64,000 bases of DNA, taken from the NCBI RefSeq assembly GCF_900111585.1, contig NZ_FOHI01000001.1, forward strand, positions 310,001 to 374,000. Reading direction: 5' to 3'. This DNA is from Nitrosospira multiformis. GTDB taxonomy: Bacteria > Pseudomonadota > Gammaproteobacteria > Burkholderiales > Nitrosomonadaceae. How positions within the stretch are numbered: position 1 is the stretch's first letter; the number at the start of each line of letters is the position of its first letter. The notes beneath the pieces are model-generated. The model was given only the letters and a program-made list of their open reading frames with translations. It did not search any database and was not told the DNA's origin. This document shows positions 20,597-29,064 of the stretch, in pieces. The position numbers and the translations under genes were made by a program.

Positions 20597-20964
20597 GTAC
20601 GTTGTGTAGAGAGGTTTTATCCATCAAGAGGTTTCATCCGTCAAATCCTATAAGCTCGCCCTCGCTTGGCTTAAAGCGCTCCTGAGTGACAGGAACACGT
20701 AAAAAAATCCATTCCCCGGATCATTTTGTGTTTTTTCGCATTCAATCGCGTCGAATGCCGGGCAACTGGATTCAGGATGAACCAGAGCAGGAAGTGTAGT
20801 TGAAGCTGGATATTTCGAATGTTCGAGCAGTTGAAACATCGGTAATACGAGCGCTGCCATATCGTTATGGCTCTCAGAAAAAGAGAACCATCAGAGCAGT
20901 TATTATTAACCCTAACCCCATGAAACCTGCCGGTTTTGATGGGACCACATCAGGTGTTCTTACA
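20597..20964 (+). promoter_or_regulatory. Long untranslated leader of rpsA
   Basis: These 368 bases lie between cmk and the family-consistent start of S1. The rpsA frame is open from 20800, but that part has no S1 resemblance. No Shine-Dalgarno sequence precedes the ATG at 20965 (CAGGTGTTCTTACA). S1 synthesis is known in other proteobacteria to be autoregulated through a structured leader with a weak ribosome site, and this layout fits that idea. Confidence 0.4.
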
Positions 20965-22680
20965 ATGGCCACTGTTTCCCCCGCTGTCGATTCTTCCGAA
21001 AGTTTTGCAGCGTTATTTGAAGAAAGCCTTTCCCGTCAGGAAATGCGTATCGGTGAAGTCATCACCGCGCAGGTCGTCCGGGTCGATTACAACATCGTAG
21101 TCGTAAACGCCGGACTCAAATCAGAGAGTTTCATCCCCGTCGACGAATTCAAGAACGACAAGGGCGAAGTTGAAGCCAAGCCCGGCGATTTCGTCAGCGT
21201 CGCCATCGAGGCGCTGGAAGATGGCTATGGCGAAACCCGCCTGTCGCGGGACAAAGCAAAGCGCCTTACCGCCTGGCATGATCTGGAGGCTGCAATGGAA
21301 AGCGGGGCCATCGTATCGGGTGTCGTGAGCGGCAAGGTCAAAGGTGGATTGACTGCCATGATCAATGGCATTCGCGCCTTTCTGCCCGGCTCGCTGGTGG
21401 ATATCCGGCCAGTCAAGGATACGACTCCTTACGAAAACAAGGAGATGGAATTCAAGGTTATCAAACTTGACCGGAAGCGAAACAACGTGGTGGTGTCTCG
21501 CCGCGCAGTGCTGGAAGAAACCCAGGGCGCCGACCGCCAGACGTTGCTCGCCAATCTGACCGAAGGCGCCATCGTCAAGGGTATTGTCAAGAATATTACC
21601 GATTACGGCGCATTCGTGGATCTGGGGGGCATAGACGGCTTGCTGCATATTACCGATCTTGCGTGGCGGCGGGTAAAGCATCCCTCCGAAGTCATCAGTG
21701 TTGGTGATGAAGTAACCGCGAAAGTTCTCAAGTTCGATCAGGAAAAAAACCGCGTTTCGCTGGGTATGAAGCAATTGACGGAAGATCCATGGGTAGGATT
21801 GTCACGGCGGTATCCGCCCCATACCCGGTTATTCGGCAAGGTCAGCAATCTTACCGATTACGGCGCGTTTGTTGAAATCGAGCAAGGCATTGAAGGCCTC
21901 GTGCATGTCTCCGAAATGGATTGGACCAACAAGAACGTGTACCCGTCCAAAGTGGTGCAATTGGGCGATGAAGTGGAAGTGATGATTCTTGAGATCGATG
22001 AGGAGCGGCGGCGCATCTCGCTTGGCATGAAGCAGTGCAAAGTGAATCCGTGGGAAGATTTCGCCATGAATCATCAAAAAGGCGACAAGGTGCGGGGTCA
22101 GATCAAATCCATTACGGATTTCGGCGTCTTTATCGGGCTGCAAGGCGGGATAGACGGACTGGTACATCTTTCCGATCTTTCCTGGAATCAGCCGGGGGAA
22201 GAAGCCGTGCGCAATTACAAGAAGGGTGACGAGGTCGAGGCAGTCGTGTTGTCCATCGATGTGGAGCGCGAGCGTATCTCGCTTGGCATCAAGCAACTGG
22301 AAGGTGATCCCTTCAACAGCTTTGTCTCCGTTCATGACAAGAACAGCATTGTCAAAGGTACGGTAAAGTCGATTGATGCGAAGGGTGCCGTGATTTCACT
22401 CGAGAATGATGTCGAAGGTTACCTGCGCGCTTCAGAGGTATCGCGCGACCGGGTTGAGGACATTCGTTCCCATTTGAAGGAAGGTGATGTGGTTGAGGCG
22501 ATGATCATTAACGTCGATCGCAAAAATCGTGGCATTAATCTTTCGATCAAAGCGAAGGATATGGCGGAGGAATCCGACGCGATGCAGAAGGTGGCAGGGG
22601 ACGCATCCGCCAGCGCGGGAACTACCAGTCTGGGTGCTTTGCTCAAAGCCAAGATGGATGTTAAGAATACGGAACAATAA
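20965..22680 (+). CDS. rpsA: 30S ribosomal protein S1
   Basis: The product has 571 residues from the ATG at 20965 ([18 protein letters not shown]). Six S1 OB-fold repeats are visible, four of them with the strong signature [20 protein letters not shown] followed by GLLHITDL or GLVHLSDL. S1 carries mRNA to the small subunit and is needed for translation of leaders with weak Shine-Dalgarno sites. The upstream 55-residue open extension is not S1-like, so I placed the start internally. ihfB follows eight bases later. Confidence 0.95.
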   Translation: MATVSPAVDSSESFAALFEESLSRQEMRIGEVITAQVVRVDYNIVVVNAGLKSESFIPVDEFKNDKGEVEAKPGDFVSVAIEALEDGYGETRLSRDKAKRLTAWHDLEAAMESGAIVSGVVSGKVKGGLTAMINGIRAFLPGSLVDIRPVKDTTPYENKEMEFKVIKLDRKRNNVVVSRRAVLEETQGADRQTLLANLTEGAIVKGIVKNITDYGAFVDLGGIDGLLHITDLAWRRVKHPSEVISVGDEVTAKVLKFDQEKNRVSLGMKQLTEDPWVGLSRRYPPHTRLFGKVSNLTDYGAFVEIEQGIEGLVHVSEMDWTNKNVYPSKVVQLGDEVEVMILEIDEERRRISLGMKQCKVNPWEDFAMNHQKGDKVRGQIKSITDFGVFIGLQGGIDGLVHLSDLSWNQPGEEAVRNYKKGDEVEAVVLSIDVERERISLGIKQLEGDPFNSFVSVHDKNSIVKGTVKSIDAKGAVISLENDVEGYLRASEVSRDRVEDIRSHLKEGDVVEAMIINVDRKNRGINLSIKAKDMAEESDAMQKVAGDASASAGTTSLGALLKAKMDVKNTEQ

Positions 22681-22688
22681 AGGGCATC

Positions 22689-22973
22689 ATGACAAAGTCT
22701 GAACTGATCGCGAGGCTTGCAGCTCGCCATCCTCAACTGGGAACAAAAGATGCCGAGCTGGCAGTCAAGGTTATACTTGACGCGATGGCGAAGAGTTTGT
22801 CACAAGGGCAGCGTATTGAAATTCGTGGATTTGGCAGTTTCGATCTGAACTATCGTCCCCCGCGTGTCGGACGCAACCCGAAATCGGGAGAAAAAGTTCG
22901 GGTACCGGAAAAATATGTCCCTCATTTCAAGGCAGGAAAGGAAATGAGGGAGCGGGTGGATCAGAAAAACTGA
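22689..22973 (+). CDS. ihfB: Integration host factor subunit beta
   Basis: The 94-residue HU/IHF-fold protein has [22 protein letters not shown], the beta-arm with the kinking proline, and starts MTKSELI. It pairs with IhfA to bend DNA sharply. It lies directly after rpsA, as in E. coli. IHF is often needed for tyrosine-integrase recombination, which is relevant for the islands in this window. Confidence 0.95.
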   Translation: MTKSELIARLAARHPQLGTKDAELAVKVILDAMAKSLSQGQRIEIRGFGSFDLNYRPPRVGRNPKSGEKVRVPEKYVPHFKAGKEMRERVDQKN

Positions 22974-23003
22974 AAAACGCGAATTGAACGGATGGATATA
23001 ATG

Positions 23004-23035
23004 GCGGCATGATTGAAAGATCATGCCGCTTTTTT
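23004..23035 (+). terminator. Intrinsic terminator after ihfB
   Basis: A perfect 10-bp stem (GCGGCATGAT / ATCATGCCGC) is followed by a run of six T. It closes the aroA-cmk-rpsA-ihfB transcript. Confidence 0.9.
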
Positions 23036-23133
23036 ATGCACGTGGATAAGCTTCAGGTCGATTACCTGCGCGATGTTATCCTGGTCTGAGCAATGCTCCT
23101 GCTGTCAACGCGAGTTCTTTTCCGGAAAAACTG

Positions 23134-23394
23134 ATGATGCGTTATTTGATATGGTTCCTGCGGATTGTACTGTTTCTCCTCCTGCTGGGCTTTGCTGTGA
23201 GAAATGTCGAACCGGTAACGCTTTATTATTACTTCGGTTATGAATGGACGGCACCGCTGGTACTGGTAATATTGTTTTTCTTTGCACTGGGGGTGATGGT
23301 TGGCGCTGCATCCTGTCTCACCATCGTATTCAGGCAAAGACGGCAACTCGCCTCATACCGGAGAAAATATGACGTCCCGGACGTTCATTTGTAA
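23134..23394 (+). CDS. lapA: LapA-family (DUF1049) inner-membrane protein
   Basis: The 86-residue product has two membrane segments (residues 5-25 and 40-65) and a basic cytoplasmic tail [28 protein letters not shown] fits the LapA family, which works with LapB in tuning LPS synthesis through LpxC turnover. It sits between ihfB and pyrF, the place of lapA-lapB in many proteobacteria, but lapB is not present here. ATG is used twice at the start. Confidence 0.8.
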   Translation: MMRYLIWFLRIVLFLLLLGFAVRNVEPVTLYYYFGYEWTAPLVLVILFFFALGVMVGAASCLTIVFRQRRQLASYRRKYDVPDVHL

Positions 23395-23438
23395 ATCAAC
23401 TGTACCTTCCTGTGATTTCCGTTCCCGATAAATTGCAT

Positions 23439-24158
23439 ATGAATGATCCTCGTATTATCGTCGCCCTGGATTTTCCGGACTCAACATCCGCACTCAATCT
23501 TGTAGCCCGTCTGGATCCCTCGCTATGTCGGCTTAAAGTCGGCAAGGAGCTTTTTACCGCTGCCGGACCGCAGTTGGTGGAAAAGATGATGGGTAAAGGT
23601 TTCGAGATCTTCCTCGATCTGAAATTCCACGATATTCCCACTACGGTGGCAAATGCGTGCAGGACAGCTGCAGCTTTGGGAGTGTGGATGATGAACGTGC
23701 ATGCGCTGGGCGGAAGAAGAATGCTGGCAGCAGCTCGTGAGGCTGTACCGCCGGGCTCAATCAAGCTCATCGCAGTGACGCTGCTGACCAGCATGGATCA
23801 GAGCGATCTCGATGAAGTGGGTCTGAAGGGCGAACCGCAGGACGTGGTGCAGCGCCTTGCCTTGCTCACTCGGGATTGCGGCTTGGATGGAGTCGTATGT
23901 TCCCCGCTCGAAACGTCCAGACTGAGGAATGCGATAGGCGCGGACTTCTGTCTGGTCACGCCGGGAATACGGCCGGCCGATAGTTGTCCGGACGAACAGC
24001 GGAGGATAGCAACCCCTCGCGAGGCGATTGAGAACGGATCGAATTATCTTGTTATTGGCAGACCTATTACCCAGGCAACTGAACCAGTGGCGATGCTGAG
24101 CCGGCTGAACAAGGATATCGAAGATATCAGGGATGTCAGTCACTTCGACAATTTCTGA
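23439..24158 (+). CDS. pyrF: Orotidine 5'-phosphate decarboxylase
   Basis: From the ATG at 23439 the product has 239 residues. The catalytic cluster is in [16 protein letters not shown], and LKVGKELF and VTPGIRP mark the barrel. It makes UMP, the last step of pyrimidine synthesis. A GTG nine codons upstream is an alternative, but the family starts at [11 protein letters not shown]. Confidence 0.93.
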   Translation: MNDPRIIVALDFPDSTSALNLVARLDPSLCRLKVGKELFTAAGPQLVEKMMGKGFEIFLDLKFHDIPTTVANACRTAAALGVWMMNVHALGGRRMLAAAREAVPPGSIKLIAVTLLTSMDQSDLDEVGLKGEPQDVVQRLALLTRDCGLDGVVCSPLETSRLRNAIGADFCLVTPGIRPADSCPDEQRRIATPREAIENGSNYLVIGRPITQATEPVAMLSRLNKDIEDIRDVSHFDNF

Positions 24159-24222
24159 GGGAGATGAAGCCTGTACCCAGAAATCTGTCGAAGGGCTTGT
24201 TGATTTTAGAAAAAATCGCTAT

Positions 24223-24408
24223 TTATTTCGCCCACAAGTCGGATCGGGCGTCGCGTTTTTTCTTTCGGTTTATCCGGCTACCTTCGAAGTCACCCCAGAG
24301 TTTGTTTTTATTTGATTTTGCATGCTTTGTCATTCGGGTAGTGGCAGGTTCAAGCCAATTATCAAATTCGGCAGTATTGAGATCGAAGCCCCTGTATGCG
24401 TTTTTCAT
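24223..24408 (-). CDS. Orphan 61-residue basic protein
   Basis: The ATG at 24408 is preceded by GGAG at a good distance. The product begins MKNAYRGFDLNTAEFDNWLE and ends in a Lys/Arg-rich tail (RINRKKKRDAR), so it may bind nucleic acid. I recognise no family. It stands alone and antisense to its neighbours. The ribosome site and the clean start are the main evidence for a real gene. Confidence 0.45.
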   Translation of the reverse strand: MKNAYRGFDLNTAEFDNWLEPATTRMTKHAKSNKNKLWGDFEGSRINRKKKRDARSDLWAK

Positions 24409-24859
24409 ATACCGTTCTCCACGAAAGAAACTGTCAGATAGAGTAGCAATTACTGAATGTTCTAATCGAGCCTGCCGCAAACCGCAAACTGGACAGATCA
24501 ATCGGAGCCATCTCTGCGATAAGCGTGAGAGCAATCTTCTACAGTTTGGCTACGCGCCTCTGTTCGTTTTCCCACATAAAAGATCGGATCAAGCACACGC
24601 TGATGGTTTTGCGTTCACAACAGATTTTTTCTGCCGGGAAGCACGGGTAGCCTTGTACTCCGAATGCCTGGATGAAAGGATGGCGGGCCAAGCAGCGTAC
24701 CTGATAAGAGGCTCTCTTTGAGGTTTTGCTATATTCGACGTTACAAAAAGTCGCATTGACCCTTTGTGAAGGTGGGCGTAGAGTTAGATTTGGGGGAATG
24801 CTTGAATTCGATTTCACTGATTTCAAGGGTATTCCCTCCCTAATATGGAGGATATCGCT
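24409..24859. other. Intergenic stretch before the CBS-domain gene
   Basis: Plus-strand and minus-strand open frames here lack ribosome sites and family resemblance. The promoters of the 61-residue gene and of the CBS gene should both lie here. I see no repeat or RNA signature. Confidence 0.4.
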
Positions 24860-25447
24860 ATGTCCGACTATCATCTCCTCCCGGCGCAGCGTCTTACGGG
24901 CGCTGTACGGGTCGCAACGCCAGCCCAGCCTGAACCGGTAACTCTGACATCACCCGCGCTCGTCGTAATGACCGACTTACGGCATATTCCGGCCGCTGTA
25001 ATCGAGCCGGATGTGACCATGGAGTCGGCTAATGCCTATATGATGCTGCGCGGAATTCGATCTCTGCTCGTGTTGAATCGGGACAAGCTTCTCGCAGGCA
25101 TTATTACGGCGACCGATATTCTGGGGGAAAAACCGCTGCGTTTCATTCAGGAAAGGTGCGTCAAGCACAATGAAATTCTTGTTTCCGACATCATGACCCC
25201 CTTGGATCGGCTGGAAGCGATTCACATGTCAGAAATCCAGCATGCAAGAGTCGGAAATATCATCGCCAGTCTGTGTGACACCGGCCGGCAGCATACCCTG
25301 GTAATAGAGAATGGCGTGGATGGCCAGCCCACCGTTTGCGGGATGTTTTCCCTGACGCAAATCGAAAAGCAGCTTGGAACTATCATTCCTTCAGTGGAAA
25401 TTGCCAGGACCTTTACCGAAATAGAGGCGGCGCTCGCAGCAGGCTAG
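24860..25447 (+). CDS. CBS-domain protein
   Basis: The product has 195 residues from the ATG at 24860 with GGAGG upstream. Two CBS motifs are visible: residues about 35-80 (MESANAYMMLRGIRSLLVLN, LAGIITATDILG) and 100-170 (VSDIMTPLDRLEA, GMFSLTQIEKQLG). CBS pairs bind adenine nucleotides and sense energy state. With no other domain, it probably regulates a partner protein that is not evident from the context. Confidence 0.85.
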   Translation: MSDYHLLPAQRLTGAVRVATPAQPEPVTLTSPALVVMTDLRHIPAAVIEPDVTMESANAYMMLRGIRSLLVLNRDKLLAGIITATDILGEKPLRFIQERCVKHNEILVSDIMTPLDRLEAIHMSEIQHARVGNIIASLCDTGRQHTLVIENGVDGQPTVCGMFSLTQIEKQLGTIIPSVEIARTFTEIEAALAAG

Positions 25448-25465
25448 TCTGGATATTTCCCCGAA

Positions 25466-25570
25466 TCACGGGATAATGGCGAGGTGTTTTGGAGTAGATT
25501 TGCGTATCCCGCGCCAACCCAATAGTCGGCCTATTGGCGCGAAGCGGGACGCAAAAATGCACAAAACACC
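25466..25570. mobile_element. MITE-like palindromic element
   Basis: The arms 25483-25512 (GGTGTTTTGGAG...CCCGC) and 25544-25570 (GCGGGACGC...AAAACACC) are imperfect inverted copies of about 27-30 bases. Inner arms GCGCCAA / TTGGCGC and AATAG / CTATT extend the fold. Together with the flank TCACGGGATAATG it matches a one-armed copy at 16391-16438. It has no coding capacity and lies just after the CBS gene. Confidence 0.55.
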
Positions 25571-25884
25571 CGTCAATGCTCGTGAAGGCCGATGGTAAAA
25601 ACCGGATTTCAGTCCTGGTTGAAAAATACAGTGTTCATACTGCTTTCTATAATTCCCAGCTGGTTTGGTGAAATATCCGTGCTGAGTACTGGAGCGGCAG
25701 CATGCCAGGGACCTCAGGCAGCTCTCGTTCACGTTCGGAAGCCTTGTCTTCTCTCGGCCGCGTTGGAGAAAGGGAGGTGCGGGTCAACTCCTGGAACCAA
25801 TACAATATCGATGGCGGAATAGTATCGTAATAGAAGTGCTTCACCTGCGTGAGGGAGGCGCTTACCGAGATGCTTCCAGGGCTC
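25571..25884. other. Intergenic stretch after the MITE-like element
   Basis: About 310 bases with no supported gene on either strand. The folB 3' end lies to the right. Confidence 0.4.
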
Positions 25885-26244
25885 TTAATTGCCGCATGAT
25901 GTGCGTTCGATGCGCACACCTACTTTTTTTACACCCCGAATTGCGCTCAGTTTCGCCACGTTTACCTTGATCCACGGTGATTTGAATTCGAGCAGGATGG
26001 TCTGCGCGATGTGCTCGGCCAAGGCTTCAAGCAGGGAAAAATGCCTTTCGGAAAGGACCTGATGAATGCGCTGCACGATAAGGGAATAATCCAGCGCGTC
26101 CTCGAAATTGTCAGTCTGACAGGCCTGGCTCGTAGGTAATGCGATCTCCAGATCGAGTTGGATCGTCTGCGCAACTTTGAGTTCCCACGGGTAAATTCCA
26201 ATCAGCGTTTTAACTTTGAGTTCGTGCAGGAAGATGATATCCAT
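25885..26244 (-). CDS. folB: Dihydroneopterin aldolase
   Basis: The 119-residue product has the family start DIIFLHELKVKTLIGIYPWE, the catalytic Lys near the C-terminus (KVNVAKLSAI) and LLEALAEHIAQ. It cleaves dihydroneopterin in folate synthesis. It is divergent from plsY, as in many proteobacteria. Confidence 0.93.
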   Translation of the reverse strand: MDIIFLHELKVKTLIGIYPWELKVAQTIQLDLEIALPTSQACQTDNFEDALDYSLIVQRIHQVLSERHFSLLEALAEHIAQTILLEFKSPWIKVNVAKLSAIRGVKKVGVRIERTSCGN

Positions 26245-26330
26245 TGTTAAGCATTAAAGCATCGGCGAGCAACATTACCGAAGCTGTTTTTCAAGTAGAA
26301 TCAGCAGGGGATTTTATTCTATTTGCAAAG

Positions 26331-26939
26331 ATGACGCTGATAGCTTTGGTTCTGCCAGCATATTTGCTGGGTTCGATTTCCTTTGGCGTGCTGGCGAGCC
26401 GGTTCTTTCAACTACCTGATCCGCGCACGTACGGCTCAGGCAACCCCGGCGCTACAAACGTCCTTCGATCCGGGAAAAAATCCGCAGCGATATTTACATT
26501 GCTGGGGGATGCAGGCAAAGGCTGGCTTGCGGTCGCGTTGGCGGAGTATTATGCACCCTTTTTGAACCTGGGTAACGAGGCAGTTGCGGCAGCGGCCCTG
26601 GCGGTTTTTCTAGGCCACCTGTTTCCTGTGTTTCTGCATTTCAAGGGTGGAAAGGGAGTGGCAACCGCGCTGGGGATACTGCTGGGATTCAATCTCTGGA
26701 TGGGATTGCTTGCGGTCACAATCTGGCTCGCAGTAGCGGTGATCTGGCGTTTTTCATCGCTGGCGGCAATAGCGGCCGCAGGCCTGGCGCCATTCTATGC
26801 CTTATTTTTTCTCGGCTTCGAAGCGCGCACCCTTGTGGTTTTCATCATGTCCCTGTTGCTCATCTGGCGGCATAAGTCAAATATCGCCGGCCTGATCTCT
26901 GGCAGGGAATCGCGCATTGGCAAGCGCAGTACCTCTTGA
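26331..26939 (+). CDS. plsY: Acyl-phosphate glycerol-3-phosphate acyltransferase
   Basis: The 202-residue membrane protein has GSISFGVL, GSGNPGATNVLRSGKK and HFKGGKGVATALG, the three conserved PlsY loops. It uses acyl-phosphate to acylate glycerol-3-phosphate, the first step of phospholipid synthesis. An in-frame upstream extension exists, but the hydrophobic first helix starts at MTLIALVLPAYLLGS, so I used that ATG. The gene is divergent from folB and convergent with tsaD. Confidence 0.94.
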   Translation: MTLIALVLPAYLLGSISFGVLASRFFQLPDPRTYGSGNPGATNVLRSGKKSAAIFTLLGDAGKGWLAVALAEYYAPFLNLGNEAVAAAALAVFLGHLFPVFLHFKGGKGVATALGILLGFNLWMGLLAVTIWLAVAVIWRFSSLAAIAAAGLAPFYALFFLGFEARTLVVFIMSLLLIWRHKSNIAGLISGRESRIGKRSTS

Positions 26940-27006
26940 GGGCTGGGCAATCCGCCTTCCCGGTTATCGTCCGGCGAGCAGAACAAGTGCGGAAGCAGAT
27001 GGCATC

Positions 27007-28050
27007 TTATGCTTCCCGCCCGATTTCCTGCATTTCCAGATCCCAGCGGGCGTTTATCGTAAACTTGCCAAGCCTTAAACTTTCAGGTTCTCCAGATTCC
27101 AGGCGCATTGCTCCCGCAAATGCGATCATCGCCCCGTTGTCAGTGCAGAATTCGAGTTTCGGATAATACACCGTAGCGCCAATCGTTCCTGCTCTGTAGT
27201 CGAGGTTGCTCCTCAGCTGGCGATTGGCTCCCACCCCGCCAGCCACCACCAGTTGGGTAAGTCCCGTTTTTGCAAGTGCCGCAAGCGATTTCTCGGTCAG
27301 CACTTCGACTGCCGCCTCCTGGAAAGCCTGTGCGATCGCACCGCGAGTCTGGGGTGTCATCTCGTGTTTGTTCACCAGCGTCAGCACGGCTGTTTTGAGG
27401 CCACTGAAGCTGAAATTGAAATCCCCGCTATGAAGCATGGGGCGTGGAAGCTCGAAGCGCACGGACTGGCCTGATCGGGAAAATTCATCTGCCAGCCGGG
27501 AAAGCGCGGGCCCTCCTGGATAACCCAGACCGAGCAGCTTGGCTGTCTTGTCGAAGGCTTCTCCTGCCGCATCATCCACAGTTTCGCCAAGCAATCGGTA
27601 CTGCCCCAGGCCGGTCACTTCCATCAGTTGCGTATGGCCCCCCGATACAAGCAGCGCTACGAATGGAAAAGCAGGGGCGGGGTCGGAGAGCAGAGGAGAT
27701 AAAAGATGGCCTTCGAGGTGGTGAATCCCCAGCACGGGAATTTTGAGCGCAAAACCAAGCGCGGCTGCCACGCTTGCACCTACGAGCAAGGCTCCGGCAA
27801 GTCCCGGACCTCGGGTGTATGCAATGGCATCCAGATCTCGCAGTGTGAGCCCGGCTTCCGCAAATATCTGCCGGATGAGGGGCAGCAATCGCCTGATGTG
27901 GTCGCGGGAGGCGAGTTCGGGAACTACCCCGCCATATTCCCCGTGCATTTCGGTTTGTGAATATAGCGCATGGCTGAGCAAGCCCTGCCGGGTGTGATAA
28001 AGCGCGACACCCGTTTCATCGCAGGAGGTTTCAATTCCGAGTACGAGCAA
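27007..28050 (-). CDS. tsaD: tRNA N6-threonylcarbamoyladenosine transferase
   Basis: The 347-residue ASKHA protein starts [14 protein letters not shown]. The metal-binding His pair is in GIHHLEGH, and LVSGGHTQL and [13 protein letters not shown] complete the signature. With TsaB, TsaE and TsaC it makes t6A37 in ANN-decoding tRNAs, which would include the CAU-anticodon tRNA in this window. It is divergent from rpsU. Confidence 0.96.
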   Translation of the reverse strand: MLVLGIETSCDETGVALYHTRQGLLSHALYSQTEMHGEYGGVVPELASRDHIRRLLPLIRQIFAEAGLTLRDLDAIAYTRGPGLAGALLVGASVAAALGFALKIPVLGIHHLEGHLLSPLLSDPAPAFPFVALLVSGGHTQLMEVTGLGQYRLLGETVDDAAGEAFDKTAKLLGLGYPGGPALSRLADEFSRSGQSVRFELPRPMLHSGDFNFSFSGLKTAVLTLVNKHEMTPQTRGAIAQAFQEAAVEVLTEKSLAALAKTGLTQLVVAGGVGANRQLRSNLDYRAGTIGATVYYPKLEFCTDNGAMIAFAGAMRLESGEPESLRLGKFTINARWDLEMQEIGREA

Positions 28051-28107
28051 TTGGGGCAGGGAGAATCAGATTCTTTACAGGAGTTTTTTAGGAATTGTTA
28101 CTTGTTA

Positions 28108-28113
28108 TATAAT
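28108..28113 (+). promoter_or_regulatory. Probable -10 box for the rpsU operon
   Basis: A perfect TATAAT lies 82 bases before rpsU in the divergent gap with tsaD. The -35 is weak (T-rich, 18 bases upstream). Confidence 0.45.
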
Positions 28114-28194
28114 AGTGGGCTGTCTATATTTAGACGAAGACCCAGTTGTCACTTTTTTATTGATCAACATTTTCAGGAAAGGAACCCCCTCTTC

Positions 28195-28407
28195 ATGACT
28201 ACTATTAAAGTCAAGGAAAACGAGCCCTTTGAAGTTGCAATGCGCCGCTTTAAGCGCACGATAGAGAAAACAGGCCTGCTTACCGAATTGCGTGCCAGGG
28301 AATTTTACGAAAAACCGACCGCCGAGCGCAAGCGCAAACTGGCGGCAGCAGTAAAACGGACCTACAAGCGCCTGCGCAGCCAGTTGCTTCCACCGAAACT
28401 TTACTAG
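28195..28407 (+). CDS. rpsU: 30S ribosomal protein S21
   Basis: The 70-residue basic product ([20 protein letters not shown]) matches S21 along its whole length. It helps initiation by sitting near the anti-Shine-Dalgarno region. It leads the macromolecular-synthesis cluster rpsU-yqeY-dnaG-rpoD. AGGAAAGGAA precedes the ATG. Confidence 0.96.
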   Translation: MTTIKVKENEPFEVAMRRFKRTIEKTGLLTELRAREFYEKPTAERKRKLAAAVKRTYKRLRSQLLPPKLY

Positions 28408-28476
28408 TTCGAGTCAGTCGAAAAATAAGCAGTTATCAGTTATCCGTAAATCTCTGTAAATTTCCGTTCGGCCGCC

Positions 28477-28923
28477 GTGAGTCTGAAACAGCAAATAACC
28501 GAAGATATGAAAGCCGCGATGCGAGCGGGTGATGCGCGGCGGCGTGATGCTATCCGGCTGTTGCAGGCTGCGATAAAGCAGCGTGAGGTGGATGAGCGCA
28601 GAGAGCTGGACGATGCAGCCGTCGTTGCCGTTATCGAAAAAATGCTCAAGCAGCGCAGGGACTCCATTGTCCAATATGAGGCAGCTCACCGGCAGGATCT
28701 CGCGGATGCAGAGAAGTATGAAATGGAGGTGCTGCAGTCCTATATGCCCCAGGCATTGAGCGATAACGAGGTGGAATGTGCTGTCGCTGAAGCGATTTCC
28801 GCTGTCGGCGCCAAGGGACAACAGGATATGGGGCGGGTAATGGCGCTGCTCAAGCCCAGGCTTTCCGGGCGGGCGGATATGAGCAAAGTGTCTGCTCTGG
28901 TCAAGATCAGACTCGCCATCTGA
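28477..28923 (+). CDS. yqeY: GatB/YqeY domain protein
   Basis: The 148-residue product is all-helical, with MSLKQQITEDMKAAMRAGDA and the C-terminal DMGRVMALLKPRLSGRADMSKVS, the YqeY tail domain shared with GatB. It starts with GTG. The domain binds tRNA in GatB, but the function of stand-alone YqeY is not settled. Its place between rpsU and dnaG is common in proteobacteria. Confidence 0.93.
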   Translation: MSLKQQITEDMKAAMRAGDARRRDAIRLLQAAIKQREVDERRELDDAAVVAVIEKMLKQRRDSIVQYEAAHRQDLADAEKYEMEVLQSYMPQALSDNEVECAVAEAISAVGAKGQQDMGRVMALLKPRLSGRADMSKVSALVKIRLAI

Positions 28924-28986
28924 CGCATCGCTTGCGCCTCATTGAGGTAGCGGACTTCAATTGCAAGTACTGCATGTATCAAAAAA

Positions 28987-29036
28987 AGTGGAGTGCTCTT
29001 TTCTCGCACAAGTGAATTTTCTGTCGGCGCTCCACT
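28987..29036 (+). promoter_or_regulatory. Stem-loop between yqeY and dnaG
   Basis: AGTGGAG and CTCCACT form a perfect 7-bp outer stem, extended by GC pairs, closing a 36-base loop. There is no T-tract. In E. coli a leaky terminator or processing site keeps DnaG low in this operon; this hairpin may play a similar role. Confidence 0.3.
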
Positions 29037-29064
29037 CTCCACATGCTTGCCTGATCTGTCATAA

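Noticed and set aside
24164-24721. 185-residue plus-strand frame after pyrF
   Set aside because: It lacks a ribosome site and overlaps the better supported 61-residue minus-strand gene.
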